Translations under genes and position numbers: made by a program
The notes under the pieces: generated by a model
Seen by the model: only the letters and a program-made list of their open reading frames with translations
Told to the model about the DNA's origin: nothing
Databases searched by the model: none
From: Trebonia sp963843745
Lineage (GTDB): Bacteria > Actinomycetota > Actinomycetes > Streptosporangiales > Streptosporangiaceae
Length of the DNA: 64,000 nt
Direction of reading: 5' to 3'
NCBI GenBank assembly: GCA_963843745.1
Contig: CAWJLP010000007.1
Span: 1,426,001 to 1,490,000 of the forward strand
Shown: one piece after another, positions 8,595 to 17,434 of the stretch
Position numbering within the stretch: position 1 is the first letter of the stretch
How the letters are laid out: each line of letters starts with the position of its first letter

Positions 8595-8990
8595 ATGACC
8601 AGTGCTCCGGATCTCCAGCGAAGGGTGGAGGCGGCGGCCGCGGCGGCGCTTGCCCGGCATAAGTTTGTCAACACTGTCGAAGTGTGCGTTGGCATCGGCT
8701 GGCTGCATACCGGCAACGTGGAAGACTGGCGCCGCGGGCGCGTCGACGACCTTGAGTACTTCCTGCCCGTGCACGACGACCGGCTCACCGACCTCATTCG
8801 GTACCTTCACCAGTGGGCGGAAGCGCACGGCCTGACGCGAACCGAGACCGACTACGTCTCAGCCACCAGGGACCGCCACCCGCTGCGCTTTTTCGCCAAT
8901 GGAGATCCGCTGAAGGAGGCCGCCTGGCGGTCGCAGTGGATTAGCGCCGACGTTCCCGCCGCGCAACGCGATGCGCATCGCCAACCGTAA
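8595..8990 (+). pseudogene. DUF2293-type protein, N-terminal fragment
   Basis: The 131 residues resemble the N-terminal half of actinobacterial DUF2293 proteins, recognised from memory of the family by the stretches NTVEVCVGIGWLHTGNVEDW and YVSATRDRHPLRF. The function of the family is not known. In relatives the protein continues into a Cys-containing ribbon and then the DUF2293 domain; here the frame ends after the stretch SADVPAAQRDAHRQP. The continuation (PPELIVVQPVKDWTCAEC) is found in another frame from about 8960, so a frameshift is inferred. A 23-codon open frame at 8527-8598 overlaps its ATG but has no clear meaning. Confidence 0.6.
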
Positions 8991-9184
8991 GGCCGCTCCG
9001 CCGGAACTGATCGTCGTGCAACCGGTCAAGGACTGGACGTGCGCCGAATGCGGCGGCACGGGCAACTTGACTCATCATGGACGGCACCGGACCGCTGTGC
9101 CTGACCTGCGCCGACATGGATCACCTGATGTTCTTGCCGGCCGGTGACGCCGCCCTTACCCGCAGGGCAAAGAAGGCGAGCTAG
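8971..9184 (+). pseudogene. DUF2293-type protein, zinc-ribbon fragment with a second frameshift
   Basis: From 8971 one frame reads MRIANRKAAPPELIVVQP followed by KDWTCAECGGTGNL. The sequence then continues in the next frame from 9077 as MDGTGPLCLTCADMDHLMFL and ends with TRRAKKAS and TAG at 9182-9184. Together these give the CxxC...CxxC ribbon that precedes the DUF2293 domain in relatives. The DUF2293 domain itself, expected right after RRAKKAS, is absent. The gene is thus shifted twice and truncated at its 3' end. Confidence 0.6.
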
Positions 9185-9247
9185 CTTTGGCGGTAAAAGT
9201 GCTTTGCGCAGGACGCGCAAAGCAGACAAGCGAAAGGACGCCGCGGG

Positions 9248-9547
9248 ATGAACACCGAACCAGAGACCAACACCTCCGCGACCACAGGCGACGGGGACGA
9301 GCTCGATCCCACGGAGGCGGCGGCGATTCTCGCTCAGGCCACCCGGCAGGCCGAGCTCGAGTTCGACCCCACCCCGCCCTGGAAGCTCGTGGCCATGGCC
9401 TTCGTCGCGCTGCTCGCCTTCGGGGCCATCTGGCTGTCGGTACGCGGCCAGCACCCCTACACCGGTCCGAGCGGGTGGGCCCTGGTAATCACGTACGGAC
9501 TGGTCGCCGGGCTCATCGCGGTGTCCGTCTCAACCACAAAGCGGCAG
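9248..9547 (+). pseudogene. Membrane protein, N-terminal fragment (piece 1 of 3)
   Basis: From the ATG at 9248 the frame encodes an acidic N-terminus, then a first membrane segment (WKLVAMAFVALLAFGAIWLS), the motif RGQHPYTGPSG and a second membrane segment (ALVITYGLVAGLIAVSVS). After about TTKRQ the frame runs on to 9769, but there it is only antisense to the SWIM-protein remnant. The expected continuation (RATAGVTGPSVRQRH and further membrane segments) is found at about 12921 and 13434. I infer that one membrane-protein gene was split by the SWIM/SNF2 sequences. The upstream AAAGGA at 9233-9238 is a plausible SD. Confidence 0.6.
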
Positions 9548-9587
9548 CACGTTCCGCGCCGCCTTGAACAGGTCGGCGGACTCCGGC

Positions 9588-9986
9588 TCATCCGCGACGG
9601 GTCCCATTCGCGATGCAGCAGCTCGAGGCTGGCCAGGCCGCCATGCGCCAGGCGAGGGCCTGCCTGGCCAGCTCGCGGGCGCCGATCCCGGAACGCGCGG
9701 CGATCGGCCCGAACGCCGGGGTGCCCAGCGCGCGCGCCGCCCTGCGGGCGAGGTCCACGTCCGCGCTGAGGCCTAGTCCCGCGTCGGCGCTGAGTCCCAC
9801 GGCCATCTCCCAGGCGCGTGCGGTCGCGTCGGTCGCCAGCTCAAGCAGGTCGCTGCCCAGCCCGGCGCGCCAGGCCGGCGGATCTACCGGGAGAGCCGCG
9901 GGCTGCCCGGGACGCGCGGGCGGCAACGGCGGGGCGGGGATCTCCGCCCACGGCACCGGCGCGTCGAAGGCTGCCCTGGCATCCAC
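9588..9986 (-). pseudogene. SWIM zinc-finger protein, C-terminal part after an in-frame amber codon
   Basis: This stretch continues the SWIM gene in the same frame directly after the TAG at 9990-9992 (Asn-Asp-stop-Gly-Val-Asp-Ala-Arg). It contains the family's Pro-rich linker and an ELATDATARAWEMA helix. Near its end the homologous sequence moves to another frame (AHGGLASLELLHREWDP, about 9610-9665), so there is at least one frameshift besides the nonsense codon. A GTG at 9984-9986 could restart translation but has no SD. Confidence 0.55.
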
Positions 9987-9989
9987 GCC

Positions 9990-10631
9990 CTAGTCGTTAG
10001 CGGCACGCTCAGCGCCGGGCCGCCCGCAGGCCGGTTCGCCGGCCCTCTCGCCGGCCGCCTCCCGTTCATGCGCGCCGACATGCGCATCGCCTGGCGCGCC
10101 GCGCCGCCGCGTCCGCACCCCGGCCAGCACCTGGTCGCGGGTGCGGCCGCGCAGCAGCAGCGCTGCGAATGGGTCGGCATCCAGTGCGTCGGCCACGAGG
10201 TAGCAGGCGGCCGCCGAGTGCTTGCACGGGTCCGCGTCGTCTGGACAGCTGCACCGCGGCCCGATCTCCCCGCCGCCCGGCAGCAGGTCCAGTCCGGCAC
10301 TGGCTGCGTCGTCGGCGATCTCCGGGGGCAGTTCGCCGTCAAGCAGCGCCGCGGCATGGCCGAGCCGGGCGGAGATCGCGGTGAGCACCCGGTCCCACTC
10401 CTCGTCGGTGAACCGCCGCACCCGGATCCGGACCTCGTACGGCTCCGTCTTACGGCCCTGCACCTGTGCCCGCGCCTCGCCCGGCGCCAGGGTCAGTTCG
10501 CCGACTGCGCCGCTGCGCGCGTAGTCCCGGCCCCGCGGCAGGCGGTTCGGATCCAGCCGCGCCCGCTGCTCGAGCGCCTCCACCCACGCGGCGCCCCACC
10601 AGGTGCGGCAGAATTCCGCGGAGCCGTTCAT
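9990..10631 (-). pseudogene. SWIM zinc-finger protein, N-terminal part
   Basis: The 213 residues begin with FCRTWWGAAWVEALEQ and RLPRGRDYAR, typical of the actinobacterial SWIM-domain proteins encoded next to SNF2 helicases. The SWIM zinc ligands CxC...CxH are in RCSCPDDADPCKHSAAACY, expected to bind DNA or protein. The frame ends with TAG at 9990-9992, after which recognisable SWIM-protein sequence resumes in the same frame. The ATG overlaps the helicase stop region (10628-10631), so the two genes were translationally coupled. With the downstream damage the gene is probably not functional, although readthrough of the amber codon cannot be excluded. Confidence 0.7.
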
Positions 10632-11296
10632 GACGCGTCCCGCAGGCCGACGAGCTCGGTGAGCTCGCTGTCGGACAGCTCGGCGATCCAGCGCTCGCCG
10701 GAGCCGATCACCGCGTCGGCGAGGTCGCGCTTTTTCTCAAGCAGCGCCGCGATCCTGTCTTCGAGGGTCCCCTCGGCGATCAGCCGGTGCACCTGTACCG
10801 GGCGGTCCTGCCCGATCCGGTAGGCCCGGTCGGTCGCCTGATCCTCGACCGCCGGGTTCCACCACCGGTCGTAGTGCAGTACGTGCGTCGCCCGGGTCAG
10901 CGTCAGCCCGGTGCCGCCTGCCTTGAGCGACAGCAGGAACACCGGCACGCCGCCCGCCTGGAACTCCGCCACCATCTCCTCGCGCCGCGGCACTGGGACG
11001 CCGCCGTGCAGGAACAGCGATCGGATCCCGCGCGCGTCGAGATGCTGCTGCAACAGCGTCGCCATCTGCGTGTACTGGGTGAACACGAGCATCGACTCGC
11101 CGCCCGCCAAGATCACGTCTGTCAGTTCGTCGAACAAAGCAAGTTTTCCCGAACGGCCGGGTAGTGGCCCTGGCTGCTTCAGGTACTGCGCCGGGTGGTT
11201 GCAGATCTGCTTGAGTCCTGTGAGCAGCTTGAACACCAGCCCGGCACGCTCGATGCCCTCGGCGGAGGCGATCGCCTGCATGGTCTCCTGAACCAT
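10628..11296 (-). pseudogene. SNF2-family helicase, C-terminal RecA-like lobe
   Basis: This frame encodes the second helicase lobe of a SNF2/RapA-type ATPase: TGLKQICNHPAQYL, MLVFTQYTQM, FLLSLKAGGTGLTLTRATHV (motif V) and DRAYRIGQDRPVQVHRL (motif VI). The SWIM gene overlaps its 3' end by 4 bases, the usual SWIM/SNF2 arrangement in actinomycetes. Upstream, the frame must shift near 11316 to reach PLTAEQV and its preceding sequence. The lobe itself looks uninterrupted, so the damage is recent or due to sequence errors. Confidence 0.75.
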
Positions 11297-12922
11297 CGCC
11301 TCGTACAGCGTCGACCTGTTCAGCGGTCAGCGGCACCAGCTGGTCGGTCTCGGTCTTGCGCGGCAGTTCGGGCGCGATCCCGGGATCGGTCTTCTTCCGC
11401 CGAAGCAGGAACGGCCGGATCAGCGCGGCGAACCGCTGCGGTGGCGTCGGCGTCCCGGTACAGCTCGACCGGCCGTGCGATCCGGCGGGTGAACGCCTCC
11501 AGATGGCCGAGCAGGCCGGGTGTCGTCCAGTCCAGGATCGCCCACAGCTCCGATAGCCTGTTCTCCACCGGCGTACCGGTCAGCGCGATCCGCGCCGGAG
11601 CGGGGATGGCCCGCAGTTCGCGCGCGGTCCGCGAGAACGGGTTCTTCGCGTGCTGGGCCTCGTCGGCGACGACCAGGCCCCAGCCGATCTCGGCGAGCCG
11701 CACGGAGTCGCGCAGCACCACGCCGTAGGTGACCAGGACCACCTCGTCGAGAGGCGAGGTCCTGCAGGTGCCGCGCGCCGCCGTGGAACCGGCGGACGGG
11801 GATGTCCGGGGCGAACCGCCGGATCTCGCGCTGCCAAGTGCCGAGCAGGGAGGCCGGGCACACCACGAGCGTCGGTCCCGCCTTGAGATCCCGCCGGTGC
11901 AGGTGCAGCGCGATGATCTGGATCGTCTTGCCCAGGCCCATGTCGTCGGCGAGGCAGCCGCCGAGACCGGAATCGCACATCCCGGCCAGCCACGCCAGAC
12001 CGCGCTGCTGGTAGGGCCGCAGCGTGGCATTGAGCCCGGCTGGCGGCTCGACCGGTTCCGGCGCGGACCCGAGGCTCGCGACCCGCGCGGCGAGGTCGGC
12101 CAGCGGCCCTTCTGCGGCGACCTTGACGGTCCCGCCGTCGATCTCCGCCTCGCCCGCCAGCACCGCACCGAGCGCCTCGGTGGCGCGCATCCGGGTTCGC
12201 GGCGGCTGGCGCAGCCGGTCGAGCAGCGCCGGGTCGAGGATCACCCAGCGGCCCCGCAGCCTGATCAGCGGCCGTTTCGCCGCCGCGAGGGCGGCGATCT
12301 CGTCGGCGTCGAGTAGCGCGCCGTCGAGCGTGAGCTGCCACCGGAATTCCAGCAGCGCCGCGAGCCCGAACCCGGCTTCGGTCAGCTGCTCCGGGGCCGG
12401 CGTGACAGCGGCCCGCAGTTCCAGGCCGTCGTCGAGCATGCTGGACGGCCACATCACCTCGATGCCGGCGCCCGCCAGGGCCTCGGCCGCCGGGCCGAGC
12501 AGGCTGGTGAGCGCGTCGTCGTCCAGGTCGATCGCCGAGGGGCTGGCCTGCTCAAGCACCTGTGCGAGCGGCGGCCATACCGCTGCCCCGCGGCGCAGCG
12601 CGAGCAGCAGGTCCGTCTCCGCCTGCGCTCCGAACCTGACGAGTACGGTCTCCGGCTGGCTCCACAGCGACGCCGCGTCCACGATCAGGCTCGGATCGCT
12701 GGTGCTGCGCAACTGCAGCACCAGCCGGAATCCCGGCGCAGGCGGTTCGTCGCGGCCTTTGCGGCCGCCTCGTCGTCGGCTAGATCCGCGCCGTCAGCCA
12801 GGTCCACGTCTTCGTCCGTGCCCGGGAACGCCTCTTCGCCCGGGAACGCCGTCGCTGCCGGGACCGCCTCGATCCGCAGGCTCAGCCGGGCGCCGGCGGA
12901 CAGCCCGTCCGTGGTGTCCGCG
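11297..12922 (-). pseudogene. SNF2-family helicase, central region and first RecA-like lobe, frameshifted
   Basis: The continuous homology runs through three frames. From 12721 to about 11750 one frame carries LRPYQQRGLAWL and the Walker A motif DDMGLGKTIQ. From about 11750 to 11440 the next frame carries SPLDEVVLVTYG, VADEAQHAKNP (motif II) and TGTPVENRLSELW (motif III). From about 11440 to 11316 the third frame carries RFAALIRPFLLRRKKTDPG. The changes are small (one or two bases) and all motifs are intact. Upstream, 12722-12922 continues the protein in yet another frame through an acidic linker (EEAFPGTDEDVDLADGADLA) to GLSAGARLSLRIEA. Confidence 0.75.
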
Positions 12923-13028
12923 AGCTACGGCGGGCGTCACAGGCCCGTCGGTACGTCAGCGGCACACGCTGATCGCCGCCATTGTGGTGGTGTACATCGC
13001 CGTGTACGTGTTCATGGGCGATCGCGTC
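12923..13028 (+). pseudogene. Membrane protein, middle fragment (piece 2 of 3)
   Basis: About 100 bases on the plus strand read RATAGVTGPSVRQRH followed by a membrane segment (TLIAAIVVVYIAVYVFMG). This is the expected continuation of the fragment at 9248-9547 and leads on to the fragment at 13434. It separates the two helicase pieces. Removing it makes the helicase continuous (SPESLVRDL joined to ADTTDGLSAG), which is good evidence that it is an intrusion. Confidence 0.5.
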
Positions 13029-13460
13029 TCACAGGTCGCGGACCAGCGACTCGGGGGAACGCAGCCGCATCGGGCGTGAGCCGGGGATCGCCAGAGCGTG
13101 CGCGGCCGCCGGGAACGCGGCGGCGAGTTCGCGCAGCCAGCTGAGGTAGGACGGGTCGAGCGGCGCGGCCCGCCAGACGTCCACGTCCCCGGGGCCAACC
13201 GTGGGCAGCAGCCGCCCGCGGGCGAGCAGGCCAACTCCCGCCGCGGCGGCCGCGGCCCAGACCCGGACGCTGCGCCGCATCCGCAGGGCATCCTCGCTGC
13301 TCAGCAGCAGCGGCAGCGCCTCGGCGACCGGAATGAGCTCGGCCGAGACCATGCGCTTGCGAATGCCGTAGGTGCCGCCGGGAAAAACGAGCTCGACCTT
13401 GGCGTTGCCAGGGACAGGGCTTCCGGGGCCCTCGCGCTGAAGTACCTCGGCGTGAGTCAC
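13029..13460 (-). pseudogene. SNF2-family helicase, N-terminal fragment
   Basis: This minus-strand frame holds the non-catalytic N-terminal region of the helicase: ELVFPGGTYGIRKRMVSAEL, LIPVAEALPLLL and a Trp/Ala-rich stretch, ending SRPMRLRSPESLVRDL. The extreme N-terminus of the family, roughly 100 residues, is missing. Homology begins only at about 13405, and the codons beyond that belong to the plus-strand membrane fragment. The C-terminal end of this fragment joins in sense to the helicase sequence ending near 12922. Confidence 0.6.
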
Positions 13461-13765
13461 GAGATCGTTTACGGGGTGTACCCCGCCGTCGGACCGCTGA
13501 TCATCGTGGGCGGGGCGATGGCGGGCGTCGCCGCGGCCAAGGAGAACTGGCTGGACCTCGGCACCGCGCTCGCCGTCGTAAGCGCGGGCGCCATCTGCGC
13601 CTACGCCGGCCCGGTCGGCGTGTGGCTACGGTCGGCCTCAGCCTCTTCGTCATCGTCATCCGTGGGTCTATGCCTTGCTGGTTTGCGTTGCTAGCGGTCG
13701 GCATCAGCCTCTTCGTCATCGTCAGCGCGCGCGCCGCGGTCTTGGCATGGCGGCGCCGGGCCTGA
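13434..13765 (+). pseudogene. Membrane protein, C-terminal fragment (piece 3 of 3), frameshifted
   Basis: The plus strand reads LALKYLGVSHEIVYGVYP, then hydrophobic segments AVGPLIIVGGAMAGVAAA and LGTALAVVSAGAICAYAGP. After VGVW (about 13625) the sense frame shifts and continues as TVGLSLFVIVIRG and WFALLAVGISLFVIV to a basic end (LAWRRRA) and TGA at 13763-13765. A 30-bp direct repeat in this last part shows a 66-bp in-frame duplication. It is followed after 10 nt by a winged-helix regulator, a common operon arrangement for this membrane family. Confidence 0.55.
13629..13724 (+). repeat. Direct repeat from a 66-bp duplication
   Basis: The 30-bp sequences at 13629-13658 and 13695-13724 differ at one base (GGCCTCAGCC versus GGCATCAGCC) and lie 66 bp apart. 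They encode the same GLSLFVIV/GISLFVIV membrane segment twice in one frame. Confidence 0.8.
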
Positions 13766-13775
13766 GGACGCGTCG

Positions 13776-14045
13776 GTGACTAGCGAACCACTCAACCCAG
13801 TGATCCACGCCCCGGCCCGGCTGCGATTCCCATAGCTGTCCTTCACCAGGCTGCAGGACATTCTCGACCTGACCCCCGGCAACCTCATCACCCACCTGCG
13901 CAAGCTCGAGGACGCCGGCTACGTCAGCACCGAGAAGACCGGCAACGGGACCGCGGGCAAGACCACGGTGGCCCTTACCGGCGAGGGCCGCAAGGCGCTC
14001 GACGACTACACGCAGGCGCTGCGCGGCCTGCTCGACGGTCTCTAG
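13776..14045 (+). pseudogene. Winged-helix (MarR/ArsR-like) transcriptional regulator with internal deletion
   Basis: From the GTG at 13776 the frame reads SEPLNPVIHAPARLRF and then hits TAG at 13833-13835. It resumes in the same frame as LSFTRLQDILDLTPGNLIT with HLRKLEDAGYV (recognition helix and wing), KTTVALTGEGRKALDDY and a stop at 14043-14045. In relatives some 15 residues (an IMATLAAL-type helix) lie between the LRF and LSF stretches. A short in-frame deletion plus a nonsense codon has therefore inactivated the gene. It would have regulated itself and the adjacent membrane-protein gene. Confidence 0.7.
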
Positions 14046-14130
14046 GCGGGCCAGGAATGTCAGACCCCCGCCATAGAGTTGGAACGGTGAGGCGCCGCTG
14101 GAGAGCGGCGGCGAAGGAGGAGGTGGCGCC

Positions 14131-16251
14131 GTGCGGCCGGTAACGGACCTGCAGCGGAAGGTGGCGCCGTTCCGGGTAGTCACGGACATGGTTCCCGCCG
14201 GGGACCAGCCGACCGCGATCGCCGAGATCGACAAGCGGGTGCGCGCGGGGGAGAAGGACATCGTGCTGCTCGGCGCGACGGGCACAGGGAAGACCGCGAC
14301 GGTCGCGTGGGTCGCGGAGAAGCTGCAGCGGCCCGTGCTGGTCATGCTGCCCAACAAGACGCTCGCCGCGCAGTTCGCCAACGAGCTGCGCGAGATGCTG
14401 CCGGACAACGCGGTCGAGTACTTCGTCTCCTACTACGACTACTACCAGCCAGAGGCGTACCTCCCGCAGACCGACACCTACATCGAGAAGGACTCCTCGA
14501 TCAACGACGAGGTGGAGCGGCTGCGGCACTCGGCGACGAACTCGCTGCTCACCCGGCGGGACACGGTGGTGGTGGCGTCCGTGTCCTGCATCTACGGCCT
14601 CGGCACGCCGCAGGAGTACGTGGACCGGATGCTCACGCTGCGGATCGGCGACACCGTGGAGCGCGAGGCCCTGCTGCGCCAGCTGGTCGGCATGCAATAC
14701 AACCGCAACGACATGTCCTTCACCAGGGGCTCGTTCCGGGTGCGCGGCGACACCATCGAGATCATCCCGCAGTACGAGGAGCTCGCCGTCAGGATCGAGA
14801 TGTTCGGCGACGAGATCGAGCGGCTGTCCACGCTGCACCCGCTGACCGGCGAGGTGATCAGCGAGGACGAGGAGCTGTACGTCTTCCCCGCCTCGCACTA
14901 CGTCGCGGGCGAGACGCGCATGGAGCGCGCGATCGCGGGCATCGAGGCCGAGCTTGGCGAGCGGCTCGCCGAGCTGGAGCGCGCCGGGAAGCTGCTCGAG
15001 GCGCAGCGGCTGCGGATGCGCACCACCTACGACATCGAGATGATGCGCCAGGTCGGCAGCTGCTCGGGGATCGAGAACTACTCGCGGCACATCGACGGCC
15101 GCGAGGCGGGCAGCCCGCCGAACACGCTGCTCGACTACTTCCCCGAGGACTTCCTGCTGGTGATCGACGAGTCGCACCAGACCGTGCCGCAGATCGGCGC
15201 GATGTACGAGGGCGACGTGTCCCGCAAGCGGATGCTCGTCGAGCACGGCTTCCGGCTGCCGAGCGCGATCGACAACCGGCCGCTCACCTGGGACGAGTTC
15301 GGCGAGCGGATCGGGCAGACCATCTACCTGTCCGCGACCCCCGGCCCGTACGAGCTGCAGCGGGTCGGCGGCGACGTGGTGGAGCAGGTGATCAGGCCCA
15401 CCGGCCTGGTCGACCCGCAGGTCATCGTCAAGCCGACGAAGGGCCAGATCGACGACCTGCTCGAGGAGATCAGGCTGCGGACCGAGCGCGACGAGCGCGT
15501 GCTGGTCACCACGCTGACCAAGAAGATGTCCGAGGACCTCACCGACTACCTGCTGGAAAACGGGGTCCGCGCCCGCTACCTGCACAGCGAGGTGGACACG
15601 CTGCGCCGCATCGAGCTGCTGCGCGAGCTGCGGCTTGGCGAGTTCGACGTCCTGGTCGGCATCAACCTGCTCCGCGAGGGCCTCGACCTGCCCGAGGTCT
15701 CGCTGGTGGCGATCCTGGACGCGGACAAGGAGGGCTTCCTGCGCTCGCCGACGTCGCTCATCCAGACGATCGGCCGGGCGGCGCGCAACATCTCCGGTGA
15801 GGTCCACATGTACGCGGACAAGGTCACCCCGGCGATGCGGCACGCCATCGACGAGACCAACAGGCGGCGCGAGAAGCAGGTCGCGTACAACACGGCGAAC
15901 GGGATCAACCCGACGCCGCTGCGCAAGCGCATCGCCGACATCCTGGACCAGATCATCAGGGAGGACGCCGACACCGAGCAGCTGATCGGCGGCGGCGGCC
16001 GGCAGCAGTCCCGCGGCAAGTCCCCGGTGCCGGGCCTGTCGTCCCGGGCCAGGGCGGCCGCCATCGGCGCGGGCGCGGAGCCAGCCACGGCGGGCGCGGC
16101 GCGCGGGGACCTGGTGGCCCTCATCCAGGAGCTGACCGACCAGATGCACGCGGCGGCCGCGGAGCTGCAGTTCGAGGTCGCCGCCCGGCTGCGGGACGAA
16201 ATCAAGGAACTCAAGCACGAGCTCCGCGGCATGCACGCCGCGGGCGTGTAA
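14131..16251 (+). CDS. uvrB: Excinuclease ABC subunit B
   Basis: The 706-residue product is UvrB, the DNA-loading helicase-like subunit of nucleotide excision repair that works with UvrA and UvrC. Walker A is GATGTGKT near residue 48; the damage-probing beta-hairpin is recognised by YYDYYQPEAYLPQTDTYIEK. DExx-box and later helicase motifs include VIDESHQT, YLSATPGPYE, GINLLREGLDLPEV and QTIGRAARN. The C-terminal UVR motif (QFEVAARLRDEIKELKHEL) binds UvrC. The GTG start is preceded by a strong GGAGGAGG. No LexA-type box was found in the upstream 90 bases. The gene is intact and marks the end of the decayed region. Confidence 0.98.
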   Translation: MRPVTDLQRKVAPFRVVTDMVPAGDQPTAIAEIDKRVRAGEKDIVLLGATGTGKTATVAWVAEKLQRPVLVMLPNKTLAAQFANELREMLPDNAVEYFVSYYDYYQPEAYLPQTDTYIEKDSSINDEVERLRHSATNSLLTRRDTVVVASVSCIYGLGTPQEYVDRMLTLRIGDTVEREALLRQLVGMQYNRNDMSFTRGSFRVRGDTIEIIPQYEELAVRIEMFGDEIERLSTLHPLTGEVISEDEELYVFPASHYVAGETRMERAIAGIEAELGERLAELERAGKLLEAQRLRMRTTYDIEMMRQVGSCSGIENYSRHIDGREAGSPPNTLLDYFPEDFLLVIDESHQTVPQIGAMYEGDVSRKRMLVEHGFRLPSAIDNRPLTWDEFGERIGQTIYLSATPGPYELQRVGGDVVEQVIRPTGLVDPQVIVKPTKGQIDDLLEEIRLRTERDERVLVTTLTKKMSEDLTDYLLENGVRARYLHSEVDTLRRIELLRELRLGEFDVLVGINLLREGLDLPEVSLVAILDADKEGFLRSPTSLIQTIGRAARNISGEVHMYADKVTPAMRHAIDETNRRREKQVAYNTANGINPTPLRKRIADILDQIIREDADTEQLIGGGGRQQSRGKSPVPGLSSRARAAAIGAGAEPATAGAARGDLVALIQELTDQMHAAAAELQFEVAARLRDEIKELKHELRGMHAAGV

Positions 16252-16375
16252 AGGTCAGCAAGCCCCGTGGGCCGCTAGCGCGCGTAACCCGGTCGCGCTG
16301 CGGCGTTTCTTGGGGATTTGCCGGGCCGGTAGAGTGCACCGGAGCGCGCCGGCGAGCGCTCCGTGGAGGTAGGAC

Positions 16376-17359
16376 ATGCCGTGGGTGGTCCGCGACGCGG
16401 TGCGCGACATCAACCGCATGGTCGGCCGGCGCTGGCAGGCGGTCGACCCCCTGCTGCCCGACCCGGCCGCCCTGCCGGCGGGCTGCGGCGCCCCGCTCGT
16501 CGTCAACGGCGATAACGGCCGCATGGCCGGTCTCGGGATCTGCGTCCACCACCACGTCCCGGCCGGCTCGCTCAACCAGACCTGGGGCGCCGCGGACCGG
16601 TTCACGCTGGTCCCGCGGCTGGCCGGCCAGGACGTCGGAGCGCCGGCGGACCTGCTGCTCGCGCAGTGGCGCGAGCACCTGGCCACGGTCGGCGCGACGC
16701 GCGGGCCGGACTCGTCGGCGAGCGTCGTCTGGCCCAGCATGGACATCACCGGGGTCGGCGCGCTGCTGCGGCACGGGCTGCAGCCGCTGACGGTGATCGC
16801 CGTCCGCACCCGGCCGTCCGTGCTGATGGGGCCGCCAGGGCGCCCGGCCGCGCCGCGCGGCGCTCACGGGGTCACGATCCGCGCCGCGGGTCCCGCCGAC
16901 GAGGACGTGGTCACGGACCTGGAGCTGCGGCTCATCAGGTACGACATGCACTTCGGCGGCCCGGTGTGGCGGCCCGGCACGGCCCGGCTGGTGCGCGAGG
17001 AGATCCGCAGCAGCCTGGCCAGGCCCGCGACCTGGACCTGGCTGGCGGAGCACGGCGGGCACCCGGTCGGGCTGCTGGTCGCTCAGCCGCCGCAAGACAG
17101 CGGCTGGATCGCCGGGATGACCAGCGCGTCCCCGGCCGCGTACCTGCAGACGATGTTCGTCGACACCCGTGAGCGGGGCACCGGCATCGGCGCGGCGCTC
17201 GTCAGGAGCCTGCACGCCAGGCTCGACGCCGCGGGCGTCGCCGTTACGCTCTTGCACCACAGCCAGGTCAACCCGCTGTCCGCGCCGTTCTGGTACCGGA
17301 TGGGCTACCGGCCGCTGTGGACCAGTTGGGAGGCCAGGCCCGCCACGGCACTGCGTTAG
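16376..17359 (+). CDS. GNAT family N-acetyltransferase
   Basis: The 327-residue protein has a GNAT fold in its C-terminal half (about 160-327): the acetyl-CoA loop is in TMFVDTRERGTGIGAALVRS and the last strand in NPLSAPFWYRMGYRPLW. The N-terminal half has weaker similarity, consistent with a second, degenerate GNAT-like unit. The substrate is unknown. The ATG follows GGAGG at the right distance. It stands alone between uvrB and a DMT-type membrane gene, all on the same strand. Confidence 0.85.
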   Translation: MPWVVRDAVRDINRMVGRRWQAVDPLLPDPAALPAGCGAPLVVNGDNGRMAGLGICVHHHVPAGSLNQTWGAADRFTLVPRLAGQDVGAPADLLLAQWREHLATVGATRGPDSSASVVWPSMDITGVGALLRHGLQPLTVIAVRTRPSVLMGPPGRPAAPRGAHGVTIRAAGPADEDVVTDLELRLIRYDMHFGGPVWRPGTARLVREEIRSSLARPATWTWLAEHGGHPVGLLVAQPPQDSGWIAGMTSASPAAYLQTMFVDTRERGTGIGAALVRSLHARLDAAGVAVTLLHHSQVNPLSAPFWYRMGYRPLWTSWEARPATALR

Positions 17360-17421
17360 ATATGCCTCATCGTGGGAAGGGGAGGGACATATCTGCATGA
17401 ACGCTGATGACAAGCTGAGCG

Positions 17422-17427
17422 TAAGCT
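17422..17427 (+). promoter_or_regulatory. -10-like box TAAGCT of the DMT-type gene (leaderless start)
   Basis: TAAGCT ends 7 nt before the ATG at 17435 and no SD is present, as expected for a leaderless mRNA. Confidence 0.5.
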
Positions 17428-17434
17428 AATCGTT

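Noticed and set aside
8527..8598. 23-codon frame (MANVGELKIPAAVLLSQPDLH...) overlapping the DUF2293 fragment by ATGA
   Set aside because: Too short, without SD or known relatives; the overlap may be chance in this decayed region.
14046..14130. LexA box upstream of uvrB
   Set aside because: No GAAC-N4-GTTC-type or related palindrome is present; only a CGCCGCT/AGCGGCG hairpin near the SD was seen.
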